From: UBA10646 sp046296295
GTDB lineage: Bacteria; Bacteroidota; Bacteroidia; Chitinophagales; Chitinophagaceae
Assembly (NCBI GenBank): GCA_046296295.1
Contig: JBKBLG010000007.1
Coordinates: 78,064-142,063, forward strand
Reading direction: 5' to 3'
Length of the DNA stretch: 64,000 nt
The notes under the pieces were generated by a model that worked only from the letters and a program-made list of their open reading frames with translations, was not told the DNA's origin and did not search any database. How positions within the stretch are numbered: position 1 is the stretch's first letter; each line of letters opens with the position of its first letter. A program made the translations under genes and the position numbers. Shown piece by piece: positions 26,567 through 36,241 of this stretch.

Positions 26567-27454
26567 ATGAAGTACCAAATATGCTGGTTAGCCTTGTTCT
26601 TTTGTGCTTTGTTAACAGGGTGTGAGAAAGATATTAACCTTTCGGTAAATGAAGTAACACCCAAATTAGTGGTAGATGCTCAGATTGAAAATGGTGTACC
26701 ACCTACTGTAGTACTAACAAAGAGCTTCGGCTACTTTAACACGATTTCGCCACAACAAATTTTAAACATGTTTGAGCGAAATGCAGATGTAAGTATTACG
26801 GTGAATAATGGTAATACAGTACCCTTACAAGAAACTGCTATTCCGATTGCACCGGGCGTTAATGCTTATATATACACCACCAATGCTTTAGTGGGTAACT
26901 TTAATACCACTTATCGGTTAAATATACGCTTAGCTAATGGCGAGCAGTATACTGCAACTACCACCATACCGGCACTTACTAAAACCATGGATAGTTTGTG
27001 GTGGCAACCGGCTCCTCAAAACCCTGATCCAACTAGGGTAGCAATGTTTGGTAGGTTCACTGATCCTCCGGGCTTGGGTAACTACATCCGCTATTTCACC
27101 AAAGTAAATAGTGAATCTTTTTTTCCGGGTTTTAACTCTGTGTTTGACGATCAGGTGGTAGATGGAACTACCTACAGTATTCAGTTTCCAAAAGGGTTCG
27201 ATAAGAATAGTATTCGTGATACCCTTGATCTTGATGCTATTGGTTTTTTCAATAGAGGCGATACAGCCACCATTAAGTTTTGTAACATAGATAAAGGAAC
27301 TTTTGATTTCTGGCGTACGTGGGAGTATAACTATTCTATTTTAGGAAGCCCTTTTGCAACCCCAATTCGGGTACTTAATAACGTGAATAATGGTGCTTTG
27401 GGTAATTTTAGCGGATATGCTGCACAGTACAAAACCATTATTATTCCTCGTTAG
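26567..27454 (+). CDS. DUF4249 family lipoprotein
   Basis: A 295-residue outer-envelope lipoprotein. The signal peptide ends in ALLTGC, and EKDINL follows the lipidated Cys, as in many DUF4249 proteins. The family is often found next to TonB-dependent receptors, but none is present here. The start at 26567 is chosen because it begins the lipoprotein signal; an in-frame ATG at 26462 would add 35 residues that spoil it. A one-mismatch repeat copy lies just after the lipobox (26638). Confidence 0.85.
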   Translation: MKYQICWLALFFCALLTGCEKDINLSVNEVTPKLVVDAQIENGVPPTVVLTKSFGYFNTISPQQILNMFERNADVSITVNNGNTVPLQETAIPIAPGVNAYIYTTNALVGNFNTTYRLNIRLANGEQYTATTTIPALTKTMDSLWWQPAPQNPDPTRVAMFGRFTDPPGLGNYIRYFTKVNSESFFPGFNSVFDDQVVDGTTYSIQFPKGFDKNSIRDTLDLDAIGFFNRGDTATIKFCNIDKGTFDFWRTWEYNYSILGSPFATPIRVLNNVNNGALGNFSGYAAQYKTIIIPR

Positions 27455-27529
27455 CTTTTATTTACATTATTATAAAGAGAGGATGATGTAATGGGTATTA
27501 CATTTGCATACGCTAAAGAAATTTAAGAC

Positions 27530-28477
27530 ATGGAAATCGCAGAGAAAGTAGATTGTTTGATTATAGGCAGTGGCCCTGCTGGTTACACAGCCGCTATTTA
27601 TGCTGCTCGTGCTAATTTAAAGCCTGTGCTATATCAAGGCATTCAACCGGGCGGACAGCTTACAATAACAACAGAAGTTGAAAATTATCCCGGGTATCCG
27701 GAAGGTATACAAGGGCCGGAAATGATGATTCATTTCGAAAAACAGGCTGCTCGTATGGGTGCCGATATTCGCTATGGCCTAGCTACTAAGGTTGATTTTT
27801 CAGGACCAACGCATAAAGTGCAAATAGATGAAGAGAAGTGGATTGAAGCTAATGCTGTAATCATTTGCACCGGTGCAAGTGCCAAATGGTTGGGCTTAGA
27901 AAGTGAGCAACGCCTCAATGGCTTTGGTGTAAGTGCTTGTGCTGTATGCGATGGCTTTTTCTTTAGAGGGAAAGAAGTTGCAATTGTTGGTGCCGGCGAT
28001 ACTGCTTGCGAAGAGGCTTTATATTTGAGTAAACTTGCAACTACAGTACACATGATTGTGCGCAAGGGGCCCGATGGTATGAAAGCGAGCAAAGTGATGC
28101 AGGATAGGGTAAAACAAACAAGCAATATTAAAATATACTGGAACAGTGAAACCGTTGAAGTAGTTGGTGCCAATAAAGTTGAAGCTGTTACCATTAAAAA
28201 CAATCAGTCTGGTAAGGTAGAAACAGTGCCTGTGGCTGCCTTCTTCGTTGCTATTGGCCACCAACCTAACAGCGATATTTTTAAAGGCTGGCTCGATATG
28301 GATGATGCCGGCTACATTCAAACCGTACCCGGTACAAGCAAAACCAACATTGCAGGTGTATTTGCTGCTGGCGATGTACAAGATAAAAACTATCGTCAGG
28401 CGGTAACTGCTGCCGGAAGTGGCTGTATGGCTGCATTAGATGCAGAGCGTTATTTAGGCGCCGCCGGCTTACATTAA
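27530..28477 (+). CDS. trxB: Thioredoxin-disulfide reductase
   Basis: A 315-residue flavoprotein that reduces thioredoxin with NADPH. The FAD-binding GSGPAGYTAAIYAARA is near residue 14, the redox-active CAVC near residue 140, the NADPH-binding GAGDTACEEA near 160, and the C-terminal FAD motif GVFAAGDVQDKNYRQAVTA near 285. Length and order match the low-molecular-weight TrxR family. TACATTTG at 27499-27506 resembles a -7 box, but no -33 box is seen. It contains no repeat copy. Confidence 0.95.
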   Translation: MEIAEKVDCLIIGSGPAGYTAAIYAARANLKPVLYQGIQPGGQLTITTEVENYPGYPEGIQGPEMMIHFEKQAARMGADIRYGLATKVDFSGPTHKVQIDEEKWIEANAVIICTGASAKWLGLESEQRLNGFGVSACAVCDGFFFRGKEVAIVGAGDTACEEALYLSKLATTVHMIVRKGPDGMKASKVMQDRVKQTSNIKIYWNSETVEVVGANKVEAVTIKNNQSGKVETVPVAAFFVAIGHQPNSDIFKGWLDMDDAGYIQTVPGTSKTNIAGVFAAGDVQDKNYRQAVTAAGSGCMAALDAERYLGAAGLH

Positions 28478-28496
28478 TTGTTAAGTGAAATTAAGG

Positions 28497-28545
28497 GATT
28501 AAGAATAGCTATGGCGGCCGAAGGCCGCCATAGCTATTCTTAATC
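28497..28545. terminator. Long bidirectional terminator hairpin with GGCGGCC cap
   Basis: A perfect 23-bp stem (28497-28519 with 28523-28545) with a GAA loop lies between convergent trxB and the SGNH gene. The cap is GGCGGCC-GAA-GGCCGCC. A repeat copy lies 19 bp to the right (28565-28576). Confidence 0.85.
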
Positions 28546-28590
28546 GGTGCCAATTGCGTCAGCATTTGCCGTAAGGCTACTACTTTATCC

Positions 28591-29199
28591 TCATTTTTCT
28601 TGATGTGCTATAATGGTAGCAACAGCATTCGCCCAACGGGCATGTTCAGTGCCGCTATAATGCAGTTGATCTTCGGCCAGAATTGTTTTATCGGTGAGGG
28701 CGTTTCTAGTACCAATTGTAATATTCACATAATGCACTTTGTAAGCCGTTGCTAGCGATTGATTTACAGCGTTAAAAGCGTCAATACCTTTAGAAATAGT
28801 TTCTCTTTGTTCTGGCTTGGCGAAAGGGGTTTGTGCCCAATCGGGGATGCTTAATACAAAAACTTGCTTTGGTTGTTGGTTGGCCCAGTGTAAAGCTTTT
28901 TGTAATAAAATTTCAAATTCCTTGCGGTAAATATCGATACTGTTGCCTCGATATTGATTATTAACTCCAATAAGTAAGGTTATATAATCATACATTGGCA
29001 AATAGGTATGTTGTTCAAGATGGGCTAGTAATTCTCCGCTAGTCCATCCTGTTTTTGCTACTATTTCAGGTGCATAGCAGGTAATTTGTACTTTGCGTAA
29101 TTGCTGAACTAATTGGTAGGGAAACCCTTGGTGCAAGGGAACGCTTTCTCCAATAGTGTATGAGTCGCCGAGGCAAAGGATGCGTAACGGGTGTTTCAT
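28591..29199 (-). CDS. SGNH/GDSL hydrolase
   Basis: A 202-residue esterase-like protein with the four SGNH blocks: GDSYTIGE (nucleophile Ser near residue 13), the Gly block near SGELL, GVNNQYRG (Asn near 80), and DQLHYSG with the catalytic Asp and His near 180. No secretion signal is evident, so it is probably cytoplasmic. It follows kynU by 8 bp and is likely cotranscribed. The natural ester substrate is unknown. Confidence 0.88.
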   Translation of the reverse strand: MKHPLRILCLGDSYTIGESVPLHQGFPYQLVQQLRKVQITCYAPEIVAKTGWTSGELLAHLEQHTYLPMYDYITLLIGVNNQYRGNSIDIYRKEFEILLQKALHWANQQPKQVFVLSIPDWAQTPFAKPEQRETISKGIDAFNAVNQSLATAYKVHYVNITIGTRNALTDKTILAEDQLHYSGTEHARWANAVATIIAHQEK

Positions 29200-29207
29200 G
29201 AACTTGG

Positions 29208-30467
29208 TTAGATGTGTTTCAAAACTTCGTAAAAGCGATATACATCTTCAAAACTACAATACATTGGTGCGGGAGCAACTCTAATAACGCCAGGTTCTCT
29301 GTAGTCTACTACAATGCCTGATTTTATTATTTTTTCATGAATTTGTTTCGCATTTTTTGTGAAATATAATGATAGCTGAGCACCTCTTGCTTGTGCATTA
29401 TTCGGAGTAATAATTTCACAACCGAGTTCAGGTATGGTTTTCAATAAAGCTTCTAAGTAATTTGTTAGGGCAATACTTTTTTTGCGTAATGCAGCCATAG
29501 AGGTTTGCTCAAAAATTTCTAACGATGCTTTTAAGGCCACCATGTTCATCACTTGGGCTGTGCTAATATTCCAGCCACTGGCAGTAGCTTTTGCAACAAA
29601 GTTTTTTTCCATGGCAAACCTTGTTTTTTCATCGTTCCCCCACCATCCAGCAAGTCGATGCATTTGGGTATTTTTGGCATGGCGTTCGTGTAAGTAAGCA
29701 CCGCCAACGGCACCTGGGCCACCATTCATGTATTTATAATTACACCAAACAGCAAAATCTACATTCCATTTATGAAGTTGCAATGGTACGTTGCCTACAG
29801 CATGTGCTAAATCCCATCCGACGATAGCACCTTGTGCTTGTGCAGCCGCCGTAATGCTGGTGATATCAAAAAGTTGGCCGGTGTAATAGTTAATACCACC
29901 AAGCATAACCATGGCTAGTTGGTTGCCATGCTTTTCTATTTGGCTAATAATATCTTCTGTTCTAAGTGTTTTTTCACCTTTGCGTGGTGTAAGTTCTAAG
30001 ATTGCCTTATCTGCAGCTAGGCCATGTTGTGCAACTTGACTGGCTACGGCATATTGATCGCTGGGAAAAGCGCCAGCCTCCATGATAATTTTGAAACGTT
30101 GTTTGGTTGGCTTGTAAAAGCTTTGCATGAGCAAGTGCAGATTTACCGTAAGGGCATTCATTACAGTTACTTCATGTTCTTTCGCACCTACAATTTTAGC
30201 TAAGCCGCTGCGTAAGTATTCTTGATAATGCAACCAAGGGTTGGTACCTTGAAAATAGCCATTTACCGCAAGGGTTTTCCAGCTATGTAACTCTGTATGA
30301 AATGCTGCTGCTACATTTTTGGGCTGTAGGCCTAGGCTGTTGCCACAGAAATAAATCACTTTTTCTCCATTCAACTCAGGAAAGTGAAAGTTGTTGGCTA
30401 AGGGTGCTAAGGTATCGTTATTATCGGCATCCCAAGCATAGGCGATAGAGGTATCAATACTTTGCAT
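29208..30467 (-). CDS. kynU: Kynureninase
   Basis: A 419-residue PLP enzyme that cleaves kynurenine to anthranilate and alanine. The PLP lysine is in CNYKYMNGGPGAVGG near residue 245; GNSLGLQPKNV lies near residue 42 and WDLAHAVGN (PLP Asp and His) near 220. Length matches the family. No other tryptophan-degradation gene is nearby. Two repeat copies lie inside (30142 read LTV, 30262 read LAV). Confidence 0.92.
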   Translation of the reverse strand: MQSIDTSIAYAWDADNNDTLAPLANNFHFPELNGEKVIYFCGNSLGLQPKNVAAAFHTELHSWKTLAVNGYFQGTNPWLHYQEYLRSGLAKIVGAKEHEVTVMNALTVNLHLLMQSFYKPTKQRFKIIMEAGAFPSDQYAVASQVAQHGLAADKAILELTPRKGEKTLRTEDIISQIEKHGNQLAMVMLGGINYYTGQLFDITSITAAAQAQGAIVGWDLAHAVGNVPLQLHKWNVDFAVWCNYKYMNGGPGAVGGAYLHERHAKNTQMHRLAGWWGNDEKTRFAMEKNFVAKATASGWNISTAQVMNMVALKASLEIFEQTSMAALRKKSIALTNYLEALLKTIPELGCEIITPNNAQARGAQLSLYFTKNAKQIHEKIIKSGIVVDYREPGVIRVAPAPMYCSFEDVYRFYEVLKHI

Positions 30468-30529
30468 GCAAGACTTTTTGGTTGTTACAAATAAAGTGCT
30501 TTCATGCGAACAATTTAGGGTTATTAACC

Positions 30530-30693
30530 CTAATAAGGGATGGTAAGCTTAAGTTTATCCCATAATTCACTATCGAAGCTGCTGGGCCTTTGAAACTATT
30601 ACCTACACTGTCGCCTAAACGAATTACAATAATATGTTTACTAGGAACGATGTATATTTTCTTGTCGTCTTTGCCCAATTTTTTGGGTGCACC
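30530..30693 (-). pseudogene. Remnant of a serine hydrolase (beta-lactamase fold) C-terminus
   Basis: The minus strand from 30693 reads GAPKKLGKDDKKIYIVPSKH and IIVIRLGDSVGNSFKGPA, then after a frame change SFDSELWDKLKLTIPY and a stop at 30530. This is the usual last 50 residues of class C beta-lactamase-related serine hydrolases. Everything upstream is missing, and the fragment ends at a repeat copy (30692-30703). It is a decayed gene end. The rest of the gap between kynU and the acyl-CoA dehydrogenase shows nothing clear. Confidence 0.7.
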
Positions 30694-30881
30694 TTACGGT
30701 AAAAACTATTAATAATAAGCAAAGGCTTATTTGATAGCAGATTCTTTGCAAAATGAAAATAGATAACCTTGCGGAAAATGTTTAATGATTAGTATTATTT
30801 CCTTTGTAAATGCGTAGGTATTGATACTACCAAACGTTAGTAATGTTACATTTGCAATCATTTCAAAGAAAACAGATTGCC

Positions 30882-32066
30882 ATGGCCGTTAGAACCGATG
30901 TTTTTCAAAGTCCAGACTACTACGGAGTAGACGATTTATTAACCGAAGAGCACAAACTCATTCGTGAAACAGTACGTAACTACGTCAAAAAAGATATTTC
31001 ACCCATCATAGAAGCGTGTGCTCAGAATGCTGAATTCCCTGAGCAAATTGTTAAACAAATGGGTGCGTTAGGCGTTTTCGGACCTACAATACCTGCCGAG
31101 TATGGTGGCGGTGGTTTAGACTATATCAGCTACGGTTTAATGATGCAAGAATTAGAACGCGGCGATAGTGGCGTGCGAAGTACAGCAAGCGTTCAAGGTA
31201 GCTTGGTAATGTTCCCAATTTATGCCTATGGAAGCGAAGCGCAACGTAAGAAATACCTACCCAAACTAGGCAGTGGAGAATGGTTAGGTTGCTTTGGTTT
31301 AACCGAACCCGACCATGGCAGTAACCCTGCTGGTATGCTCACCAATATTAAAGATGCCGGTGATTATGTTATTTTAAATGGTGCTAAAATGTGGATTAGC
31401 AATGCACCATACGCACAAGTAGCCGTTGTATGGGCTAAAGATGAAGCCGGCGATATTAGAGGGGTAATTGTTGAAAGAGGTATGGAAGGTTTTTCAACAC
31501 CTACAACACATGGTAAATGGAGCTTACGAGCAAGTGCTACCGGCGAGTTAGTATTTGATAATGTGAAAGTTCCTAAGGAAAATATTCTTCCAAACATTAA
31601 AGGATTAAAAGGCCCATTAAGTTGCTTAAGCAAAGCACGTTACGGTATTGCTTGGGGTGCCTTAGGTGCTGCCATGGATTGCTACGATACAGCATTGCGT
31701 TACAGCCAAGAAAGAGTGCAGTTCGACAGACCTATTGGGGGCTTTCAGTTACAACAAAAAAAGCTTGCCGAAATGATTACCGAAATCACGAAGGCTCAAT
31801 TGTTGGTATGGCGTTTGGGTGTTTTAATGAACGAGGGTAAAGCAACCCCAGCACAAATTAGTATGGCTAAGCGTAATAGTTGCGAAATTGCAACCAATAT
31901 TGCACGCGATGCTCGCCAAATGCTTGGTGGCATGGGTATAACCGGCGAATACAGTATCATGCGACATATGATGAACCTAGAAAGTGTTATAACTTACGAA
32001 GGCACACACGATATACATCTACTTATTACAGGTATGGATGTTACTGGGTTCAATGCCTTTAAATAA
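30882..32066 (+). CDS. Acyl-CoA dehydrogenase, glutaryl-CoA dehydrogenase-like
   Basis: A 394-residue flavoenzyme. CFGLTEPDHGSNPAGM near residue 135 is the FAD/substrate loop and resembles glutaryl-CoA dehydrogenase; the catalytic Glu is in ITYEGTHDIH near residue 375. It would oxidise glutaryl-CoA to crotonyl-CoA in lysine/tryptophan breakdown. Its position divergent to kynureninase agrees with that, but is only suggestive. ATG 30882 (MAVRTD) is preferred over 30843. It has no repeat copy. Confidence 0.85.
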   Translation: MAVRTDVFQSPDYYGVDDLLTEEHKLIRETVRNYVKKDISPIIEACAQNAEFPEQIVKQMGALGVFGPTIPAEYGGGGLDYISYGLMMQELERGDSGVRSTASVQGSLVMFPIYAYGSEAQRKKYLPKLGSGEWLGCFGLTEPDHGSNPAGMLTNIKDAGDYVILNGAKMWISNAPYAQVAVVWAKDEAGDIRGVIVERGMEGFSTPTTHGKWSLRASATGELVFDNVKVPKENILPNIKGLKGPLSCLSKARYGIAWGALGAAMDCYDTALRYSQERVQFDRPIGGFQLQQKKLAEMITEITKAQLLVWRLGVLMNEGKATPAQISMAKRNSCEIATNIARDARQMLGGMGITGEYSIMRHMMNLESVITYEGTHDIHLLITGMDVTGFNAFK

Positions 32067-32104
32067 AATTCATGGATATATATTATATATTATTTGTTAG
32101 TTTT

Positions 32105-32140
32105 AGGGCATCATTAATTGTAATAATGGTGCCCTTTTTT
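32105..32140 (+). terminator. Intrinsic terminator after acyl-CoA dehydrogenase
   Basis: A 12-bp stem with one G/T pair (32105-32116 with 32124-32135), a 7-nt loop and a run of six T lies 38 bp after the stop. Confidence 0.8.
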
Positions 32141-32170
32141 AATGAATCATAATCTCCTTTATAACACAGC

Positions 32171-32680
32171 GTGAGTAACATTTTTTTAGTAGGCATGCCA
32201 GGCTCTGGCAAATCGTTTTGGGGCAATTTATTGGCTCAAGAACTGGGTTACACTTTTGTTGATACCGATAGTAATATAGAAATCTTTGAAAAGCAGAGCA
32301 TCAGTCAAATATTTGAACAGCATGGCGAGGCGCATTTTAGAGCATTAGAAGCAGCCTATTTACGTAAGTTACCACAAAATATCAACTTACTGGTTGCTAC
32401 CGGAGGCGGTACACCATGCTTTCACGATAATATGTCGTTTATGCTATCAAAAGGGTTGGTTATTTGGCTCAATGTTCCCGTGAATACATTGGTGAACCGT
32501 TTGATGTTTGAAAAGGCAAAACGACCAATATTGGCTCAAAAAACCCACGAAGAATTAGTTACTGCCTTGAAAGAAATTTTAGCAGTAAGAACACCTTTTT
32601 ATCAGCAAGCACAAGTTTCAGTGAATGCAACAGAAATCAGTATTCCTCATTTAAAGCAAATTATCGAACAGCATGCATAA
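32171..32680 (+). CDS. aroK: Shikimate kinase
   Basis: A 169-residue P-loop kinase that phosphorylates shikimate in aromatic amino acid synthesis. Walker A GMPGSGKS is near residue 8, the shikimate-binding DTD near 32, ATGGG near 75, and the lid arginine in KAKRPIL near 115. The start is GTG at 32171. The 3' end overlaps the next gene by 8 bp, indicating an operon. Confidence 0.92.
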   Translation: MSNIFLVGMPGSGKSFWGNLLAQELGYTFVDTDSNIEIFEKQSISQIFEQHGEAHFRALEAAYLRKLPQNINLLVATGGGTPCFHDNMSFMLSKGLVIWLNVPVNTLVNRLMFEKAKRPILAQKTHEELVTALKEILAVRTPFYQQAQVSVNATEISIPHLKQIIEQHA

Positions 32681-33089
32681 GCCTATTTTAACAAGAGCAG
32701 CTGTGTTTGGTGCATTGGCAGTAGCGTTGGGAGCCTTTGGTGCCCATGCTGTTAAGAGCAAATTAACAGCCGCACATTTTGAAGTCTACGAAACGGCCAT
32801 CAAATACTTAATGATTCATTGTTTGGCACTAATGGGTGTTGGTATCATCGCATGGTTACAACCTTCAAAGTGGCTCATTTACGCAAGTGCAGCCTTCACC
32901 GTGGGTATATTAATTTTCTCAGGAACGCTATTGTTGTTAAGCTTTTTTAGAGCAGCCGGCGATTTCTCTAAAAATTGGCTTGGGGCTATCACTCCTGTTG
33001 GCGGTTTTTTGCTAATTGTAGGGTGGGTTTTAGTAGCCCTTGCGGTAAATAAGCTATCGCTGAAAGAGTCGCAAGCAGATAAAAGCTAG
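32673..33089 (+). CDS. DUF423 family membrane protein
   Basis: A 138-residue protein with four membrane helices. AVFGALAVALGAFGAHAVKS at the N-terminus and YLMIHCLALMGVG near residue 48 are family hallmarks. Function unknown. Its end overlaps the convergent STAS gene by four bases, the two stop codons sharing bases. A repeat copy at 33038 encodes LAV in the last helix. Confidence 0.88.
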   Translation: MHKPILTRAAVFGALAVALGAFGAHAVKSKLTAAHFEVYETAIKYLMIHCLALMGVGIIAWLQPSKWLIYASAAFTVGILIFSGTLLLLSFFRAAGDFSKNWLGAITPVGGFLLIVGWVLVALAVNKLSLKESQADKS

Positions 33090-33493
33090 AAATCTTCTTG
33101 ATGCTCAGGGAATAGCGGATGCTCATCGTCGAGTAATTCGCGTTCAATCTCTTCCATTTGAACGATATCCCAGGCTTCACTTTCGGTGGGGGTGTAATTA
33201 ATGATTTCTAAAAGTTCTGCTTGCTCAAAGCCAGCTTCAACATCTTTATTAAAATGGCAGAATACAAAGCTTGCACTATTTTCGTAAAATTTATTTTGCA
33301 GGGCTACTAAGGTTACAGCAGCATTAACTTCTAGTGCTTTAATATTTTCAAAGTTAACAATGACATTCTTGGTAGAAGATTGCAGACAATTTTGAGATAA
33401 CGCAACTATTTCGGCTGCTAAATTGTCATTTAATAGAGGGCTTATTGGTGTTAGAACAGTGAATTTTTCCTTGGTATCGATTTTGACGTTCAT
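33086..33493 (-). CDS. STAS-domain protein
   Basis: A 135-residue STAS-like protein of the anti-anti-sigma fold, with the IVNFENIKALEVNAAVTLVALQ core and a very acidic tail (ERELLDDEHPLFPEH). The usual phosphorylated Ser/Thr of SpoIIAA is not obvious, so phospho-control is uncertain. ATG 33493 (MNVKIDTKEK) fits the domain start; earlier in-frame ATGs are at 33502 and 33544. It is divergent from clpC, which starts 94 bp away. Confidence 0.7.
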   Translation of the reverse strand: MNVKIDTKEKFTVLTPISPLLNDNLAAEIVALSQNCLQSSTKNVIVNFENIKALEVNAAVTLVALQNKFYENSASFVFCHFNKDVEAGFEQAELLEIINYTPTESEAWDIVQMEEIERELLDDEHPLFPEHQEDF

Positions 33494-33587
33494 TGAAAGC
33501 ATTGTTTTAACAAATGTGTATAAATGAAAAGCAATAGCACTCAAAAATATTCTTTAAACTTGTAAGAACGATAATTAAAAGTAACTC

Positions 33588-36131
33588 ATGGATAATAACT
33601 TTTCAGCTCAGGTAAAAGAAATCATATCCTTCAGTAGGGAAGAAGCACTACGGTTGGGTAACGATTTCATTGGAACGGAGCACCTGCTCCTCGGCCTGAT
33701 AAGGGATGGAGATAATACAGCCATTAAAGTACTTAAGCGGCTCCGTATCGATTTGTACGAGCTAAGAAAAGAAATTGAAATGGCTGTGAAAGATAAAACC
33801 GGAAAAAATATTGCTAACATTAATAGCCTTCCACTCACGAAACAAGCTGAAAAGGTAATTCGTGTAACAGTGTTAGAGGCAAAGGCTTTGAAGAGTCCTT
33901 TGGTGGAAACAGAGCATTTAATGCTTTCTATTCTAAAAAATAAAGAAAATATAGCTACCCAAATTTTGGGACAATTCGATGTTGATTACGATGTTTTCAG
34001 AAATGAAATAGGCATGGTAAAAAGCAACGATATTAAAGCCGATTTTCCTGATGAGAACGATGAAGATTATGATGACAAAGGCTACGGACAGCAAAAAAAT
34101 CCGGGCAGTGCTGGAGCCACCAAAGCTGCAGGTGCAAAAAGTAAAACGCCTGTATTAGATAATTTCGGTCGCGATATTACCAAAATGGCCGAAGCCGGAA
34201 CACTCGATCCAATTGTTGGCCGCGAAGCCGAAATTGAGCGTGTGTCTCAAATTTTATCTCGCCGAAAGAAAAATAATCCGATCTTAATTGGTGAGCCTGG
34301 TGTTGGTAAAACTGCTATCGTAGAAGGTTTAGCACTACGTATTGTGCAGCGAAAAGTAAGTCGTGTTTTATTTGATAAGCGTGTTATAAGCCTCGATCTT
34401 GCGGCCTTGGTAGCAGGTACAAAATACCGTGGCCAGTTTGAAGAACGCATGAAGGCAATTATGAACGAGCTTGAGAAAAACCGTGATGTGATTCTCTTTA
34501 TCGATGAAATACATACCATTGTTGGTGCAGGTGGTGCTAGTGGCTCATTAGATGCTAGCAACATTTTTAAACCAGCTTTGGCTCGTGGTGAATTGCAATG
34601 TATTGGCGCTAGTACACTCGATGAATACCGCATGTATATTGAAAAAGATGGTGCATTAGATCGTCGTTTTCAAAAGGTAATGGTAGAACCACCAAGTGTA
34701 GAAGAAACCATTCAAATACTTACAAATATCAAAAGTAAGTACGAAGATTATCACAACGTTGCTTACGACGAAGCAGCAATCGAAGCTTGCGTAAAACTAA
34801 GCGACCGTTACATGACAGACAGATTGCTACCCGATAAGGCAATTGATGTACTAGACGAAGTTGGTGCCCGCGTACACCTTAAAAATATCAACGTTCCTGA
34901 GAATATACTTGAGCTTGAAAAGCAAATTGAAGATATTAAGCAAGAGAAAAACCGTGTGGTTAAAAGTCAACGGTTTGAAGAAGCTGCGGCACTACGCGAT
35001 AAAGAAAAACGTTTAGGCGAAGAGTTAGAAACTGCCAAGCGTACTTGGGAAGAAGAAAGTAAGCACAAACGCTTTCCTATTGGTGAAGAAGATATTGCCG
35101 AGGTAATTAGTATGATGACAGGCATTCCGGTGAAGCGAATGGTAGAAGCAGAAACAGAAAAGCTTCGCAAAATGTCTGACGATATGAAAGGCATGGTAAT
35201 CGGACAAGATGAAGCTATCTCTAAGGTTGTAAAAGCCATTCAGCGTAATAGGGTTGGTTTGAAAGATCCTAAAAAGCCAATAGGTACTTTTATTTTCTTA
35301 GGTCCAACGGGTGTTGGTAAAACTGAGTTAGCTCGCAGTTTGGCGCGTCATATGTTTGATAGTGAAGATGCCTTGATTCGTATCGACATGAGTGAGTACA
35401 TGGAAAAATTCACGGTGAGCCGACTTATTGGTGCACCTCCGGGTTATGTTGGTTACGAAGAGGGTGGGCAGCTTACTGAAAAAGTACGTCGTAAGCCTTA
35501 CAGCGTAATACTTTTAGATGAAATTGAAAAGGCACACCCCGATATCTACAACATTTTATTGCAAGTGTTAGACGATGGCCAGCTTACCGATGGTTTGGGG
35601 CGTAAAATTGATTTCAAGAATACGCTCATTATCATGACTTCTAACATTGGCGTTCGTCAATTGAAAGAGTTTGGTGATGGTGTAGGTTTTGCAACAGCAG
35701 CACGCATTCAAAATCAAGAAGAGAATAACAAAGCTGTGATTGAAAAAGCTTTGAAACGTACCTTCTCTCCAGAGTTTTTAAACCGTATCGATGATGTCAT
35801 TATTTTCAATGCACTCAGCAAAGAAAATATCTTCAGCATCATTGATATCATCATGAAGAATGTATACAAGCGTTTGCAAAACCTTGGTTATCAATTGGAG
35901 ATTACATCTGAAGCTAAAGATTTTATTGCCGATAAAGGGTACGATGTTCAGTTTGGTGCAAGGCCGTTACACCGAGCTATACAGAAGTATTTAGAAGATC
36001 CTTTAGCAGAAGAAATTTTAAATATGAACATCAAGCAAGGCGATATACTTGTTGCCGATTTAGACAAAGAAAACAGTAAAATTTTCTTTACTATTAAATC
36101 TGCTACTACAACAGCTAGTATAGAAGAGTAG
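33588..36131 (+). CDS. clpC: ATP-dependent Clp protease ATPase subunit ClpC
   Basis: An 847-residue HSP100 unfoldase that feeds substrates to ClpP. Domains in order are two Clp N repeats (1-150), a linker, AAA1 with GEPGVGKT near 235 and VILFIDEIHT near 305, a UVR motif near 460 (QRFEEAAALRDKEKRLGEEL), AAA2 with GPTGVGKTE near 570 and VILLDEIEKAH near 645, and the C-terminal D2-small domain. ClpP is not in the window. In 2.5 kb it contains no copy of the interspersed repeat. Confidence 0.96.
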   Translation: MDNNFSAQVKEIISFSREEALRLGNDFIGTEHLLLGLIRDGDNTAIKVLKRLRIDLYELRKEIEMAVKDKTGKNIANINSLPLTKQAEKVIRVTVLEAKALKSPLVETEHLMLSILKNKENIATQILGQFDVDYDVFRNEIGMVKSNDIKADFPDENDEDYDDKGYGQQKNPGSAGATKAAGAKSKTPVLDNFGRDITKMAEAGTLDPIVGREAEIERVSQILSRRKKNNPILIGEPGVGKTAIVEGLALRIVQRKVSRVLFDKRVISLDLAALVAGTKYRGQFEERMKAIMNELEKNRDVILFIDEIHTIVGAGGASGSLDASNIFKPALARGELQCIGASTLDEYRMYIEKDGALDRRFQKVMVEPPSVEETIQILTNIKSKYEDYHNVAYDEAAIEACVKLSDRYMTDRLLPDKAIDVLDEVGARVHLKNINVPENILELEKQIEDIKQEKNRVVKSQRFEEAAALRDKEKRLGEELETAKRTWEEESKHKRFPIGEEDIAEVISMMTGIPVKRMVEAETEKLRKMSDDMKGMVIGQDEAISKVVKAIQRNRVGLKDPKKPIGTFIFLGPTGVGKTELARSLARHMFDSEDALIRIDMSEYMEKFTVSRLIGAPPGYVGYEEGGQLTEKVRRKPYSVILLDEIEKAHPDIYNILLQVLDDGQLTDGLGRKIDFKNTLIIMTSNIGVRQLKEFGDGVGFATAARIQNQEENNKAVIEKALKRTFSPEFLNRIDDVIIFNALSKENIFSIIDIIMKNVYKRLQNLGYQLEITSEAKDFIADKGYDVQFGARPLHRAIQKYLEDPLAEEILNMNIKQGDILVADLDKENSKIFFTIKSATTTASIEE

Positions 36132-36175
36132 TTTATGTTTACACATTTACCGTAAGGTAATTATCGTTAAAAAAG

Positions 36176-36209
36176 AACAGAACGGTCGCCAATGGGCGAC
36201 CGCTCTGTT
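36176..36209. terminator. Bidirectional hairpin between clpC and the porin gene
   Basis: An outer 6-bp stem, one A/C mismatch and an inner 8-bp stem (36183-36190 with 36195-36202), loop AATG, form a hairpin flanked by A and T runs. A repeat copy lies 18 bp to the left (36146-36157). Confidence 0.75.
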
Positions 36210-36241
36210 TATAATTTCATGCTTTACTTACGCAAATGTTT

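Noticed and set aside
27499..27506. TACATTTG boxes before trxB and the acyl-CoA dehydrogenase gene as promoters
   Set aside because: They match the -7 box, but no TTTG lies at the right distance upstream, so I did not list them.
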